57,377 nt of DNA. Source: Acidisoma sp. L85. Its GTDB lineage: Bacteria > Pseudomonadota > Alphaproteobacteria > Acetobacterales > Acetobacteraceae. The stretch lies in the NCBI RefSeq assembly GCF_009765865.1, contig NZ_LMUQ01000052.1, positions 18,095 to 75,471 on the forward strand, in the 5' to 3' direction. The translations under genes and the position numbers were made by a program. Under the pieces are notes generated by a model. The model was given only the letters and a program-made list of their open reading frames with translations. It searched no databases and was not told the DNA's origin. Below, piece after piece: positions 45,771-55,127 of the stretch (position 1 is its first letter; the number at the start of each line of letters is the position of its first letter).

Positions 45771-46760
45771 TTACCGCGTTCGCCAGAATCCCTTGCGGAC
45801 CTGGTCGATGAACACCGCGAGCACGATGACGGAACCGACAAAGACGCCCTGCCAATAAGCATCGGTGCCAAGCAGCACGAGCCCGTTGCGCAGCACTTCC
45901 AGGATCACGGCACCGATAAAGACGCCGAGGATTGTGCCCTCGCCGCCGGTCAGGTTGGTGCCGCCGATCACCGCGGCGGCGATCACGCTGAGCTCTTTGC
46001 CGAGCCCCTGATTGGAGATGGCGGAGGACAGGTAGCTCACCTCGATGATGCCGGCGACACCGGCGAGCACCGCCGAAATCACATAGACGCTGATCTTGAG
46101 GCGATCGACTTCCAAGCCAGTCAGCCGCGCCGCCCGCTCATTGCCGCCGACCGCATAAAGCTGGCGGCCATAGACGCTGCGGCTGAGCACAAGGCTCGCG
46201 ATGACCGAGAGCACCACGAAGATGATGAAGGGGTTCGGCAGGCCAAAGATAGCGCCGCCGCCCAGGTTAAAGAATGGGCTGTCATCGGGCCGGAAGCCGT
46301 CGATCGAATGGCCGCGGGTAATCACCAGTGCAAGGGCGCGCGCGATGCTCATGGTGGCGAGCGTCGGCACGAAGGGCGGCATGCGCAGCTTGGTGACACA
46401 AAGCCCGTTGAAGAGGCCAAAAGCGGCGGCGATCAGCAGCGCGAGAACACAGGCGGGAATGGTGCCCATACCGGCATTCATCAGGGCGGCGGAGGAGACA
46501 GCGGACAGACCCCAGACGCTGCCCACCGACAGATCGATGCCGCCGGTGATCATGACCATCGCCTGCCCCAGCACGACGATGCCGACGAAGGAGAAGTTGC
46601 GTGAGTCATTGAGGAAGTTGTCGGGTGTCGCGAAATCCGGCGCGAACACCGACAAGCCGATGACCATGATGATCAGCGCGAGGATAATGCCGGTTTCGCG
46701 GGAACGCAGCGCGCGGCTGACGAAGGACCGGCGGCCCTGATCTTCCGTGGCGCCGCTCAT
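45771..46760 (-). CDS. Sugar ABC importer, permease (RbsC type)
   Basis: A 329-aa inner-membrane permease with about ten hydrophobic segments and the family motif MITGGIDLSVGSVWGLSA, then MPPFVPTLATMSIARALALV and AAAVIGGTNLTGGEGT. It is the first gene of the operon, 41 bp before the binding-protein gene. ATG 46760 is preferred over the longer frame from 46811. Confidence 0.92.
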   Translation of the reverse strand: MSGATEDQGRRSFVSRALRSRETGIILALIIMVIGLSVFAPDFATPDNFLNDSRNFSFVGIVVLGQAMVMITGGIDLSVGSVWGLSAVSSAALMNAGMGTIPACVLALLIAAAFGLFNGLCVTKLRMPPFVPTLATMSIARALALVITRGHSIDGFRPDDSPFFNLGGGAIFGLPNPFIIFVVLSVIASLVLSRSVYGRQLYAVGGNERAARLTGLEVDRLKISVYVISAVLAGVAGIIEVSYLSSAISNQGLGKELSVIAAAVIGGTNLTGGEGTILGVFIGAVILEVLRNGLVLLGTDAYWQGVFVGSVIVLAVFIDQVRKGFWRTR

Positions 46761-46957
46761 TGGCGTGGCCCTGCCGAGGCAGGTGCGACTGCGGCGTCGC
46801 GATGCTTGCAACGAGGCTGTTGGCCCACGTCCGTCCTCCCGACTCTTGTTGCGCCGGTTCAGGACCGGCCTTTTCGCACCACGGTCGTTGCCATGGCTTA
46901 GCCGGAAGTCATTCGCCGTTTCACGGAAGCACGTCTTGCCGAGGCGGACGGTATATC

Positions 46958-46975
46958 GCCGCGACAGATCGCGGC
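46958..46975 (-). terminator. Small hairpin after cobS
   Basis: GCCGCGA and TCGCGGC form a 7-bp stem about 48 nt after the cobS stop and upstream of the sugar importer operon. The U-run is missing; it may be a weak terminator of the cob unit. The 262-bp gap around it should also contain the sugar operon promoter; no clear consensus is seen. Confidence 0.35.
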
Positions 46976-47022
46976 AAGTGCGGAACGCGGTTATGTCTGA
47001 GGATTGGAACGTTCTCAGCGAT

Positions 47023-47811
47023 TCAAAGGGTTAAACCGCCGAAACTTGCCGAAAGTGCAAGTAGTGTGGTGCATTCCGCGACCTGTTCCACAGCTCCCAG
47101 CACGTCCCCGGTATGACCGCCCAGGCGCCGCCAGGCAATCGAGGTGACGAGCCCCGCCGCGATGATCGCCGCGACAAGCATCGGCTCGACCATGGCGACT
47201 GGCCGCAGCAGCAGCGCGAAAGCGACGGCGATCGCGGCGGCGATGCCGATACGAATCGGCTCCGGCCGCTCCAGACTGGCGCCAAGACCACCCGGCCGCA
47301 CCGGGCGAAGGAGCAGGAAAGGCACCAGCATCCCGGCTCGCCCGATCACCCCGGAGAGAATCAGCGCACCCGCCACAAGGCCCGGCGTATTCGCCATGGC
47401 GATGGTGGCTAGAGTGCCCCCTCGCAATGCAACGGAGAAAATCAGCGCGAGCGCGCCGAAGCTGCCGATGCGGCTGTCCTTCATGATGGCGAGTCGCCGC
47501 TCAGGCGTGGCGCCGCCCATGGCGTCTGCGAAATCGGCCAGCCCGTCCTCATGCAATCCGCCGGTCACGAGCGTGGTCGCGGCGAGCGCCAATAGCGCCG
47601 CGAGCCAAGGTGCGAGCCCCAGCCGCGCGGCGACCAGGAACATCGCGGCGCCGATCGTCCCAACGACAGCACCCACCACCGGCCAGGCCCAAACGGCGCG
47701 GCCGGACGGCGCCCCTTCGACACCGCGCGGCAATGGCAGTCGCGTCAGCAGCCCGAAGGCGGCGACCAGCTCCGCTACGCGGCTGTCGATCTGGCTCCGG
47801 ATATCCGCCAT
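47023..47811 (-). CDS. cobS: Adenosylcobinamide-GDP ribazoletransferase (cobalamin synthase)
   Basis: An integral membrane enzyme (262 aa; called CobV in Pseudomonas nomenclature) that joins GDP-cobinamide with alpha-ribazole(-phosphate). The motif FGLLTRLPLP at the N-terminus, VTGGLHEDGLADFADAMGG and the metal-binding Asp/His cluster, and RRLGGHTGDVLGAVEQVAE near the C-terminus are characteristic. It follows cobT by 3 bp and ends the cob unit on this strand. Confidence 0.93.
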   Translation of the reverse strand: MADIRSQIDSRVAELVAAFGLLTRLPLPRGVEGAPSGRAVWAWPVVGAVVGTIGAAMFLVAARLGLAPWLAALLALAATTLVTGGLHEDGLADFADAMGGATPERRLAIMKDSRIGSFGALALIFSVALRGGTLATIAMANTPGLVAGALILSGVIGRAGMLVPFLLLRPVRPGGLGASLERPEPIRIGIAAAIAVAFALLLRPVAMVEPMLVAAIIAAGLVTSIAWRRLGGHTGDVLGAVEQVAECTTLLALSASFGGLTL

Positions 47812-47814
47812 CGC

Positions 47815-48828
47815 TCAGTCCCGGTCAGTCACCCCTGCCTGATCGAAAGTCGCCATCCCCGTATGGCAGGCGAGCGCCGCACGGAGGATCGTCACGGCCA
47901 GCGCTGCTCCGGACCCCTCGCCAAGCCGCATGTCGAGATCGAGGAGATGCGGTCGGCCCAGTTCGCGCAGCAACCGCCGGTGGCCGGCCTCGGCCGAGAC
48001 ATGGCCGATCAGGGTGTGATCCAAGCCCCCCGGCAGCAGCCTTGCCAAAGGCGCGGCCGCGGCGGAGCAGACGAAACCGTCCAGCAGCACCGGCACGCCA
48101 CGGCGGCGGGCGGCGATCACGGCACCCAGTATCGCCGCCGTCTCGCGCCCGCCGAGACGGCGCGCGACCTCCCAGGGATCACCCAGCGCGGCTGCATGCA
48201 GCGCCAGCGCCCTATCCACCACCATCGCTTTGCGGCTCACGCCTGCCGGGTCGAGGCCCGTGCCGCGTCCAGCCCAATCGGCGCCACCGCCGCCGAAAAG
48301 CGCCGCCGACAGAGCTGCCGCCACCGTCGTATTGCCGATGCCCATTTCGCCCAGGCACAGCAGATCGAGCCCCGGCGTCACCGCCGCGAAGCCCGCCGCG
48401 AGGGCGTCGCGAAATTCGGCCTCGGTCATCGCTGGGGCGAGGGTGAAATCGGCGGTCGGCTTGTCAAGCGACAGCGGATGAACCGCCAGCGCCGCCCCCG
48501 CCTGGCCCGAAATCTGGTTGATCGCGGCCCCGCCCGCCTCGAAATTCGCCACCATTTGCGCCGTGACCGCCGCCGGAAACGGCGACACGCCCTGGGCGAC
48601 GACGCCGTGATTGCCCGCGAAGATCACGACCTCCATCTGATCGAGGCGCGGCACCGCGCGGCCCTGCCAGCGGGCGAGCCAGGCCACGCCTTCCTCCAGC
48701 ATGCCCAGGCTCCCGGCGGGTTTCGTCAGCCGCGCCTGCCGGGCGGCGACCGCACGGGCCGAGGCTTCGTCGCCCTGCGGCAATCCCTTGAGGAGATCCG
48801 CGAGGCGGTCGGGAAGAATGGTGGTCAT
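47815..48828 (-). CDS. cobT: Nicotinate-nucleotide:dimethylbenzimidazole phosphoribosyltransferase
   Basis: It activates dimethylbenzimidazole to alpha-ribazole-5'-phosphate for the lower ligand of B12. At 337 aa it is of normal length and shows VIFAGNHGVVAQGVSPFPAAV, the conserved LCLGEMGIGNTTVAAALSA and the C-terminal glycine-rich LLDLDMRLGEGSGAALA. Its start overlaps the cobB stop (ATGA), so it is coupled to cobB. Confidence 0.94.
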   Translation of the reverse strand: MTTILPDRLADLLKGLPQGDEASARAVAARQARLTKPAGSLGMLEEGVAWLARWQGRAVPRLDQMEVVIFAGNHGVVAQGVSPFPAAVTAQMVANFEAGGAAINQISGQAGAALAVHPLSLDKPTADFTLAPAMTEAEFRDALAAGFAAVTPGLDLLCLGEMGIGNTTVAAALSAALFGGGGADWAGRGTGLDPAGVSRKAMVVDRALALHAAALGDPWEVARRLGGRETAAILGAVIAARRRGVPVLLDGFVCSAAAAPLARLLPGGLDHTLIGHVSAEAGHRRLLRELGRPHLLDLDMRLGEGSGAALAVTILRAALACHTGMATFDQAGVTDRD

Positions 48829-50138
48829 GGCGTAGCATCCTCGCGCGCGATGAGATGGAAGAAACTGCCGGAAACGCGGCCTCGCCTGCCGCCCGCCTGA
48901 CCGAGATCGGTTCCGGCGGCGTCGCTCAGCCTGGCGAAGGGCGCGTCCGTGCCGGGCTCCGAGACCGTTGCATAATGAAACTCATGACCCCGCAGCGCCG
49001 CCCCTGCGGCACCCAGCGGCCCCACCGCCTCCAACACCGCGCGGCGATAGCCGAGATGCAGCTTGCGCCGCGCGAAGCTGGTGGCGTGGTCGAGCAGCCC
49101 CGCCATCGCATGCGCCTCGCCGTTCGCATCGGTAAGGCTGCGGCCGAGCACCATCATGCCTCCGCACTCTCCATGAACGGGGCGGGTGGCCGCGAAAGCC
49201 GCAAGCCCTGTCTTGAACCGCGTGGCGGCGGCGAGTGCCGGGGCGTGCAATTCGGGATAGCCGCCGGGCAGCCAGCAGGAATCGGCGAAAGCAGGCGGAG
49301 GCTCGTCGGCCAGCGGCGAGAAGAACAGGATCTCGGCGCCCATCCTGCGCCAGCCTTCAAGCAGATGCGGATAGAGGAAAGTGAAGGCTGCATCCCGCGC
49401 CACCGCTATGCGCTGGCCGAACGGGAGCGCGGGCAAGGTCGCCACCTCCGCCGCAATGGGCACCGCCAGCGCCTGGATAGCGTCGAGATCGAGCCGCCGT
49501 TCCGCCAGCTCCCCAAGATGGGCGAGCCGGGTGTCGAGATCCGCGAATTCGCCCGCCTGCACCAGCCCGAGATGGCGCTCCGGCAAAGCCAGCGAGGGGT
49601 CGCGCAACAGCGCGCCCAGAACCGGCAGACCAATCTCGGCCATCGCGGGCCGGATGCCCGCCTCATGCTTCGGGCTGCCGAGGCGGTTGAGGATGACGCC
49701 CGCGATATCGACACCCGCCTCAAAACCCATAAACCCCCGCGCATTCGCCGCCGCCGTCTGGGACTGGCCGGAGACGTCCAGCACCAGCACCACCGGCAAT
49801 CCCCAACGTGCCGCCAGATCCGCCGCGCGACCGGCGGCGCCCTTGGGACCCGCGCCATCGAAGAGTCCCATCGAAGCCTCGATGAGGACGAGATCGGCGC
49901 CCGCCGCCGCCTCGCCCAACAGCGCGTCCAGCAACTCGGGCGGCATGGCCCAGCTATCGAGGTTGAGCGCCGGGCGGCCGGTCGCCGCCGCATGGAAGGC
50001 GGGGTCGATGTAATCCGGCCCGGATTTCGCCACCGCGACCGCGAGCCCATGGCGCCGGAATGCCGTCGCCAGCGCCAGCGTCACCGTCGTCTTGCCGGAA
50101 CCCGAGCGTGGCGCCGCCAGGATCAGCCCGGCGGCCAA
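48825..50138 (-). CDS. cobB: Cobyrinate a,c-diamide synthase
   Basis: An ATP-dependent glutamine amidotransferase (437 aa; CbiA in other nomenclature) amidating two side chains of (hydrogeno)byrinic acid. N-terminal dethiobiotin synthetase-like P-loop: APRSGSGKTTVTLALA; C-terminal class I glutaminase with HGECGGMMVLGRSLTD (Cys nucleophile). It overlaps cobA at its start by 16 bp and cobT at its end. Confidence 0.93.
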   Translation of the reverse strand: MAAGLILAAPRSGSGKTTVTLALATAFRRHGLAVAVAKSGPDYIDPAFHAAATGRPALNLDSWAMPPELLDALLGEAAAGADLVLIEASMGLFDGAGPKGAAGRAADLAARWGLPVVLVLDVSGQSQTAAANARGFMGFEAGVDIAGVILNRLGSPKHEAGIRPAMAEIGLPVLGALLRDPSLALPERHLGLVQAGEFADLDTRLAHLGELAERRLDLDAIQALAVPIAAEVATLPALPFGQRIAVARDAAFTFLYPHLLEGWRRMGAEILFFSPLADEPPPAFADSCWLPGGYPELHAPALAAATRFKTGLAAFAATRPVHGECGGMMVLGRSLTDANGEAHAMAGLLDHATSFARRKLHLGYRRAVLEAVGPLGAAGAALRGHEFHYATVSEPGTDAPFARLSDAAGTDLGQAGGRRGRVSGSFFHLIAREDATP

Positions 50139-50950
50139 GGCAGCTCCCCGGCGATGCCCGCGACGAGATCGGCGATCCGCCCGCGCATAGAGACGATGCC
50201 GCCGATCACGATGAGGGTCGGCGCTTCCTCGTCACCCGGTCCCACCGCCGCCGCGACATGGCCGAGATCGGTGACGGTGACCTCCTGCGTCGGCGCCGTG
50301 GCATTGCGGATGATGGCGGCGGGCATCTCGGCCGCCATGCCGCCCGCCATGAGGCGACGGGCGATGGTGCCGATGCGGCGCGCGCCCATATACAGGATGA
50401 TGGGCTGGCCCAGCGCCGCCATCGCCTCCCAGTTGAGGCTTGCGTGCTGCGACTCGGCGCCGTGACCGGTGGCGAGGATCACCGCCTGGTTGATGCCGCG
50501 CATCGTGGCCGGGATCAGCGCGGCGGCGAGCCCCGCGACGCCCGCCGTCATGCCCGGAATGACCCGAAACGGAATCCCGGCCTCGGCCAGCGCAAGAACC
50601 TCCTCGCCGCCGCGCCCGAACACGAAGGGATCGCCGCCCTTCAGGCGCAGCACGCGCTTATCGGCCTGCGCCAGTGCCACAAGAGCCTCGATGATGCTCG
50701 TTTGCTCGGAGGAAGGACGGCCGCAGCGCTTTCCGGCATGAATCCGGGCGGCATCTGGCCGCGCCAGAGCCAACACGCGGTCGCTCACCAGCGCGTCATG
50801 CAGCACGACATCGGCCTGGGCGAGCCCGGCGATCGCGTGCAGCGTGAGGTGGCCGACATCGCCGGGACCGGCGCCGGCGAGCCAGACATGGCCGGGCCGA
50901 AACTCGGGAACCTCGCCCATCAGCCGGCGCAGGGCATCCGAGACCGTCAT
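50123..50950 (-). CDS. cobA: Uroporphyrinogen-III C-methyltransferase (SUMT)
   Basis: A 275-aa SAM-dependent methylase that makes precorrin-2 at the branch to B12 and siroheme. Motifs: VWLAGAGPGDVGHLTLHAIA, VLHDALVSDRVLALA, LRLKGGDPFVFGRGGEEVLA and IPGMTAGVAG. It starts 41 bp from the oppositely oriented cbiD start and overlaps cobB. The N-terminal 15 residues precede the usual start of SUMT enzymes. Confidence 0.94.
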   Translation of the reverse strand: MTVSDALRRLMGEVPEFRPGHVWLAGAGPGDVGHLTLHAIAGLAQADVVLHDALVSDRVLALARPDAARIHAGKRCGRPSSEQTSIIEALVALAQADKRVLRLKGGDPFVFGRGGEEVLALAEAGIPFRVIPGMTAGVAGLAAALIPATMRGINQAVILATGHGAESQHASLNWEAMAALGQPIILYMGARRIGTIARRLMAGGMAAEMPAAIIRNATAPTQEVTVTDLGHVAAAVGPGDEEAPTLIVIGGIVSMRGRIADLVAGIAGELPWPPG

Positions 50951-50991
50951 CGTCCTTTCCCGCCGTCGCCGGCGTCTCTAACTACGGGGCT

Positions 50992-52065
50992 GTGGATGCG
51001 CCCCCTCTCCGTCGCGGCTGGACCACCGGCGCCTGCGCCACCGCCGCCACACGCGCGGCCGCCGAAGGGCTGCTGACCGGCCAGTTCCCCGATCCCGTTA
51101 CCATAAGCCTGCCACGCGGCGGCACCGCCGCCTTCGCCTTGGCTGAGGCGCGGCTGACGGCGGGCACCGCCATAGTCGGCATCGTCAAGGATGCCGGCGA
51201 CGATCCGGACGTGACCCATGGCGCCCTGATCCGCGTCACGCTGTCCCCCGGCGCACCCGGCACCGGAATCCTCTTCCACGCGGGCGAGGGCGTCGGCACC
51301 GTAACCCTGCCGGGCCTGCCGGTTCCGCCGGGCGAACCCGCGATCAACCCGGTGCCCCGGCAAATGATCCGCACCACCCTGGCCGAGTTCGGAGCCGACT
51401 GGGTGGTGGAGATCGCCATCCCGGGCGGCGAGATTCTGGCCGAGCGCACGCTGAACGGGCGGCTGGGGATTCGCGGCGGGCTCTCGATCCTCGGCACCAC
51501 GGGCATCGTCATCCCGTATTCCTGCGCCGCCTGGATCGACAGCATTCAGCGCGGCATCGACGTGGCACGCGCCACCGGCCTCACCCATGTCGCGGCGGCC
51601 ACCGGCCGAACCTCGGAGCTTGCGGTCCAGGCGCATCACGCGTTGCCGGACCTCGCCCTCATCGACATGGGCGACTTCGTGGGCGGCACGCTGAAATACC
51701 TGCGGCGGCATCCGGTGGAGCGGCTGACCCTCGCCGGCGGCCTCGCCAAGATGACCAAGCTCGCGCAGGGACGGCTCGACCTGCATTCCAAACGCGGCGG
51801 CGTGGACTCCCTGGCGCTGGCCGCGTTCGCGACCGAACTCGGCGCCACCGCCGAGGTGGCGGCGGCGGTGGCGGCGGCGAATACGACCGCGCTCGCCTTC
51901 GAGGTCGCGCCCGAGATCCCGCTGGCCCAAGGCATCGCCGCCCGCGCCCATGCCGTGGCGGCGGAGGTTCTGGCGGGTGCGCCGATCGTGCTTGAGGTGC
52001 TGATGTTCGACCGCCAGGGCAACCTGGTCGCCTCTCACGGCGACCCCCTAAAGCGGCGGACATAG
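50992..52065 (+). CDS. cbiD: Cobalt-precorrin-5B C1-methyltransferase CbiD
   Basis: CbiD (357 aa) methylates C-1 of the corrin ring. It shows [20 protein letters not shown] at the N-terminus, [35 protein letters not shown] and the C-terminal half with [11 protein letters not shown] and [19 protein letters not shown]. It occupies the step that CobF performs in the classical aerobic pathway; no cobF is seen in the window. It lies on the strand opposite to its neighbours. Its end overlaps cobM tail-to-tail by 31 bp. The start is GTG 50992. Confidence 0.94.
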   Translation: MDAPPLRRGWTTGACATAATRAAAEGLLTGQFPDPVTISLPRGGTAAFALAEARLTAGTAIVGIVKDAGDDPDVTHGALIRVTLSPGAPGTGILFHAGEGVGTVTLPGLPVPPGEPAINPVPRQMIRTTLAEFGADWVVEIAIPGGEILAERTLNGRLGIRGGLSILGTTGIVIPYSCAAWIDSIQRGIDVARATGLTHVAAATGRTSELAVQAHHALPDLALIDMGDFVGGTLKYLRRHPVERLTLAGGLAKMTKLAQGRLDLHSKRGGVDSLALAAFATELGATAEVAAAVAAANTTALAFEVAPEIPLAQGIAARAHAVAAEVLAGAPIVLEVLMFDRQGNLVASHGDPLKRRT

Positions 52066-52793
52066 CCGGCGTCGTAGAGGGCGCTTTCGCGAAACCCTTC
52101 CGCATCCAGCGCCACGCCGACCAGGATGAGCGCCGTGCGCGGGATCGGGTCCGCCGCGTGCAGCATCACCAGCCGGCCAAGCTTTCCCCGGATGACCCGC
52201 TCCTCCGGCCAGGTGGCACGGGCCACGATGGCGGCGGGACAATCGACCCCGTAATGCGGCAGCAACGCCGCCACCACGGCGTCGAGCGCGTGGATCGCCA
52301 AATGGATCGCGAGTGTCGCGCCCGTCGCCGCGAAGGCCGCCAGATCCTCGCCGGGCGGCATGGCGGAGGCACGCCCGCCGACCCGCGTCAGCACCACGCT
52401 CTGCGCGAGCCCCGGCACCGTCAGCTCTCGCCCCAGCACGGCGGCGGCGGCGGCGAAAGCGGGAACGCCGGGCGTCATGGTCCAGGCGATGCCGCGCCGG
52501 TCGAGCCTGCGGGTCTGCTCTGCCACCGCGCTGTACAGGGAAAGATCGCCGGATTGCAGCCGCGCCACATCCTGCCCGGCGGCATCGGCAGCGACGCATT
52601 CGGCCTCGATCGCATCGAGGTCGAGCGATGCCGTATCGACGATGCGCGCGCCCGGCGGGCAATGCGCCAGCATCTCGGCCGGGATGATCGAACCGGCATA
52701 GAGGCACACCGGGCATGCGGCGATCAGCGCCGCGCCCCGCAGCGTCAGCAGATCGGCGGCGCCAGGACCGGCGCCGATGAAATGGACCGTCAT
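52035..52793 (-). CDS. cobM: Precorrin-4 C11-methyltransferase
   Basis: A SAM-dependent corrin methylase (252 aa). It shows [53 protein letters not shown] and [16 protein letters not shown]. Its start overlaps the cobE stop (ATGA). Its 3' end overlaps the 3' end of cbiD by 31 bp. Confidence 0.94.
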   Translation of the reverse strand: MTVHFIGAGPGAADLLTLRGAALIAACPVCLYAGSIIPAEMLAHCPPGARIVDTASLDLDAIEAECVAADAAGQDVARLQSGDLSLYSAVAEQTRRLDRRGIAWTMTPGVPAFAAAAAVLGRELTVPGLAQSVVLTRVGGRASAMPPGEDLAAFAATGATLAIHLAIHALDAVVAALLPHYGVDCPAAIVARATWPEERVIRGKLGRLVMLHAADPIPRTALILVGVALDAEGFRESALYDAGYVRRFRGSP

Positions 52794-53167
52794 GCGGCGC
52801 CTGGCCCCTCGGCCAGCGCAAGCGTCACGCCATCACGCGCGATGCGCGGCAGGATCAGCCGGCTATCCGGCCCCGCCGCCGCCAGCGCCGCGGCCTCGGC
52901 GACCGAGGCGAGACCGACCTCGGCTTCCGCGCGGACTGAGCGGGTGAGGCAGCGGCCTTGCTCGCCCTTGAGTGCCGCATGGTCGATCCAGCGGATGGGC
53001 AGGCCCAAGGTCGTGGCGGCCTCGGCAATACCGGCTTCCCTGCCGCGGAACTCGGGAGCGGCCAGCACATCTAACCTTGCCGCGATCCGTTCCGCAGCGT
53101 CTTGCGCCAGCGCGACGATGGCGGCGGCGCTTACCTCCCGACGGCAACCGATGCCGACGACGATCAC
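52790..53167 (-). CDS. cobE: Cobalamin biosynthesis protein CobE (CbiG C-terminal-like)
   Basis: A 125-aa protein of the CobE/CbiG-C family: [19 protein letters not shown] at the N-terminus, [19 protein letters not shown] and the Ser/Val-rich segment [12 protein letters not shown]. The start is GTG 53167, overlapping the cobL stop as GTGA; a longer frame upstream is a shadow within cobL. Its exact role in the aerobic pathway is not firmly established. Confidence 0.88.
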   Translation of the reverse strand: MIVVGIGCRREVSAAAIVALAQDAAERIAARLDVLAAPEFRGREAGIAEAATTLGLPIRWIDHAALKGEQGRCLTRSVRAEAEVGLASVAEAAALAAAGPDSRLILPRIARDGVTLALAEGPGAA

Positions 53168-54372
53168 GGCTTCACCACGCGATACTGGGTCACGACGCGC
53201 GCCGGGGCGAAGCCTTGCAGACTGCCGATCGGCTCCAGACGCTCGATGCCGATGCGGGTAAGGCACCCTCCCCAAGCCGCATGACAGGCGGCGACCGCCT
53301 GCTCGGTTTCCAGCGTGACCGCGTTGATCACGAGCCGCCCGCCCGATGGCAGCACATCCCAGCACGCCACGCGCAAAGCCGCATCGCCCGCGCCGCCGCC
53401 GATGAAGACGGCATCCGGCGGCGGCAGCCTCTCCAGCGCAGCCGGCGCGGTGCCCTCGCGCACCACCAGTCCCGGCACACCCAACGTCCCGGCATTGCGC
53501 TTGATCCGCGCCGCGCGATCCGCCCGCGCCTCGACGGCGATGGCGCGCATCGCGGGGTGGCGCAGCATCCATTCAATGCCGATGGAACCGGAGCCCGCGC
53601 CGATATCCCACAACCGCTCGCCACGTCGCGGGGCCAGCGCCGCGAGTGTTATCGCCCGCACCTCGCGCTTGGTGATCTGTCCATCGGTCTCGAACCAATC
53701 CTCCTCGAGGCCAGGCGACAGCGGCAGGCTTGGCCCGCCGGCGACTTCCAATGCGATGACATTGAGCGGAGCGAGCCCGTCGGGCGCCGTCTCCTCCGCT
53801 CCGAAGCCGCGCCGACCCTCGAGCGGGCCGCCCATCGCTTCGAGCACCGTAAGCTGTGTCGCCCCGAACCCCCAGGCGCGCAGATGCGCCGCCACGATTC
53901 CCGGCGTCGTGCCATCCGCCGACAGCGCGAGGATACGGGCGCCGGGTTGCAGCAGCGGACGCAGCGCCGCCACCGGGCGCCCGCATAAGGAAATGGTCGC
54001 GGTGTTCTGCATCGCCCAGCCCAGCCGGGCACTGGCAAGCGTGAAGGCGGATGGCGCGGGCAGGCACAGGATCTCCGCCATCGGCACCTCCGCCGCCAGC
54101 AAACTCCCCACGCCAAAGCAAAAGGGATCGCCCGAGGCGAGCGCCACCACCGGCTGCCCGCGCCGCGCCAGGATCGCGGGAATGCCCTCGGCCAGCGGAT
54201 TAGGCCAGGCACGCGCCTCGCCCCGGATCAATGCTTTCGCCAATGCGAGGTGCCGCCCCCCGCCCATCACCAGCGCCGCCGCGCCGATCGCCGCGCGCGC
54301 GGTGGCGGAGAGCCCCTCGACACCATCCTCGCCGATGCCGACAAGGGTCAGCCATGGTAGAACCGCCACCAC
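53164..54372 (-). CDS. cobL: Precorrin-6Y C5,15-methyltransferase (decarboxylating)
   Basis: A two-domain enzyme (402 aa): an N-terminal CbiE-like methylase (LTLVGIGEDGVEGLSATARA, VALASGDPFCFGVG) and a C-terminal CbiT-like Rossmann methylase with LWDIGAGSGSIGIEWMLRHP and AVFIGGGAGDAALR. It methylates C-5 and C-15 and removes the acetate carboxyl. The start (GTG 54372) overlaps the divergent cobK start by 19 bp. Confidence 0.93.
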   Translation of the reverse strand: MVAVLPWLTLVGIGEDGVEGLSATARAAIGAAALVMGGGRHLALAKALIRGEARAWPNPLAEGIPAILARRGQPVVALASGDPFCFGVGSLLAAEVPMAEILCLPAPSAFTLASARLGWAMQNTATISLCGRPVAALRPLLQPGARILALSADGTTPGIVAAHLRAWGFGATQLTVLEAMGGPLEGRRGFGAEETAPDGLAPLNVIALEVAGGPSLPLSPGLEEDWFETDGQITKREVRAITLAALAPRRGERLWDIGAGSGSIGIEWMLRHPAMRAIAVEARADRAARIKRNAGTLGVPGLVVREGTAPAALERLPPPDAVFIGGGAGDAALRVACWDVLPSGGRLVINAVTLETEQAVAACHAAWGGCLTRIGIERLEPIGSLQGFAPARVVTQYRVVKP

Positions 54373-55127
54373 TACGAACCCTCATTCTCGGCGGGACGAC
54401 CGAAGCATCCGCCCTCGCCCGCCTGCTCGCGGGCGATGCGCGCTTCGCGCCCATCCTGTCCTTCGCGGGCCGCACCCTGGCACCCGTCCCGCCACCGATC
54501 CCCCATCGCCTCGGCGGGTTCGGGGGAGCGGCCGGTCTCGCCGCCTATCTGCGGGCGGAGCGCTTGGCGGCGCTGGTCGATGCGACGCATCCCTTCGCTG
54601 TCCGCATCTCTGCCAATGCCGAAGCGGCGGCTGGCGCTACCGGCATTCCGCGGTTGGTGTTGCGGCGCCCCGGCTGGACGGCGATCCCGGGCGACGACTG
54701 GCGCCGCGTCGACACTGTGGCAGAGGCGGCCGAGACACTTGGTGCCGATCCGCGCCGCGTCTTCCTGACGATCGGGCGGCAGGACCTGCTGCCATTCCGA
54801 GCGGCGCCACAACACTCTTACCTGCTGCGTTCCGTCGATCCGCCTGACCCGGCCCTGGTGCCGCCCAGAGCCACCGCCATCGCAGCACGCGGGCCATTTT
54901 CCGAGGCGGCCGAGCGGGCGCTGATGGCCGGGCATGCGATCGAGCTCGTAGTCACCAAGAACTCCGGCGGAGATGACGCCAAACTGCGCGCGGCGCGAGC
55001 CCTCGGATTGCCCGTCATCATCGTGGACCGCCCGCCCATGCCGTCGGGCGAGACCGTCGCCGATGCCCCGGCCGCGCTGGCTTGGCTGCTGGCGCATCAC
55101 GCGGCGGCCGACCCGCGCGGGGTATAA
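54354..55127 (+). CDS. cobK: Precorrin-6A reductase
   Basis: A NADPH-dependent reductase (257 aa) with the CobK/CbiJ patterns LILGGTTEASALARLLAGD, ALVDATHPFAVRISANA, RVFLTIGRQDLLPF and VVTKNSGGDDAKLRAA, plus GLPVIIVDRPPMP. It lies on the strand opposite to the surrounding cob genes. Its end overlaps cobJ by 31 bp. ATG 54354 has an AAGG ribosome site; a frame extending to 54231 would run inside cobL. Confidence 0.93.
   Translation: MVEPPPLRTLILGGTTEASALARLLAGDARFAPILSFAGRTLAPVPPPIPHRLGGFGGAAGLAAYLRAERLAALVDATHPFAVRISANAEAAAGATGIPRLVLRRPGWTAIPGDDWRRVDTVAEAAETLGADPRRVFLTIGRQDLLPFRAAPQHSYLLRSVDPPDPALVPPRATAIAARGPFSEAAERALMAGHAIELVVTKNSGGDDAKLRAARALGLPVIIVDRPPMPSGETVADAPAALAWLLAHHAAADPRGV

Noticed and set aside
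48855-50465. Plus-strand open frame of 536 codons
   Set aside because: Antisense to cobB and cobA, which have full family motifs.
46761-50992. Possible cobalamin riboswitch near the cob genes
   Set aside because: No B12-box-like or conserved stem pattern was recognised upstream of cbiD or the sugar operon; the main cob promoter lies outside the window.
50947-52038. Minus-strand open frame of 363 codons opposite cbiD
   Set aside because: cbiD carries clear family motifs; the opposite frame is Gly/Arg/His-rich shadow sequence.
53315-54847. Plus-strand open frame of 510 codons
   Set aside because: Antisense to cobL and out of phase with cobK; no motif.
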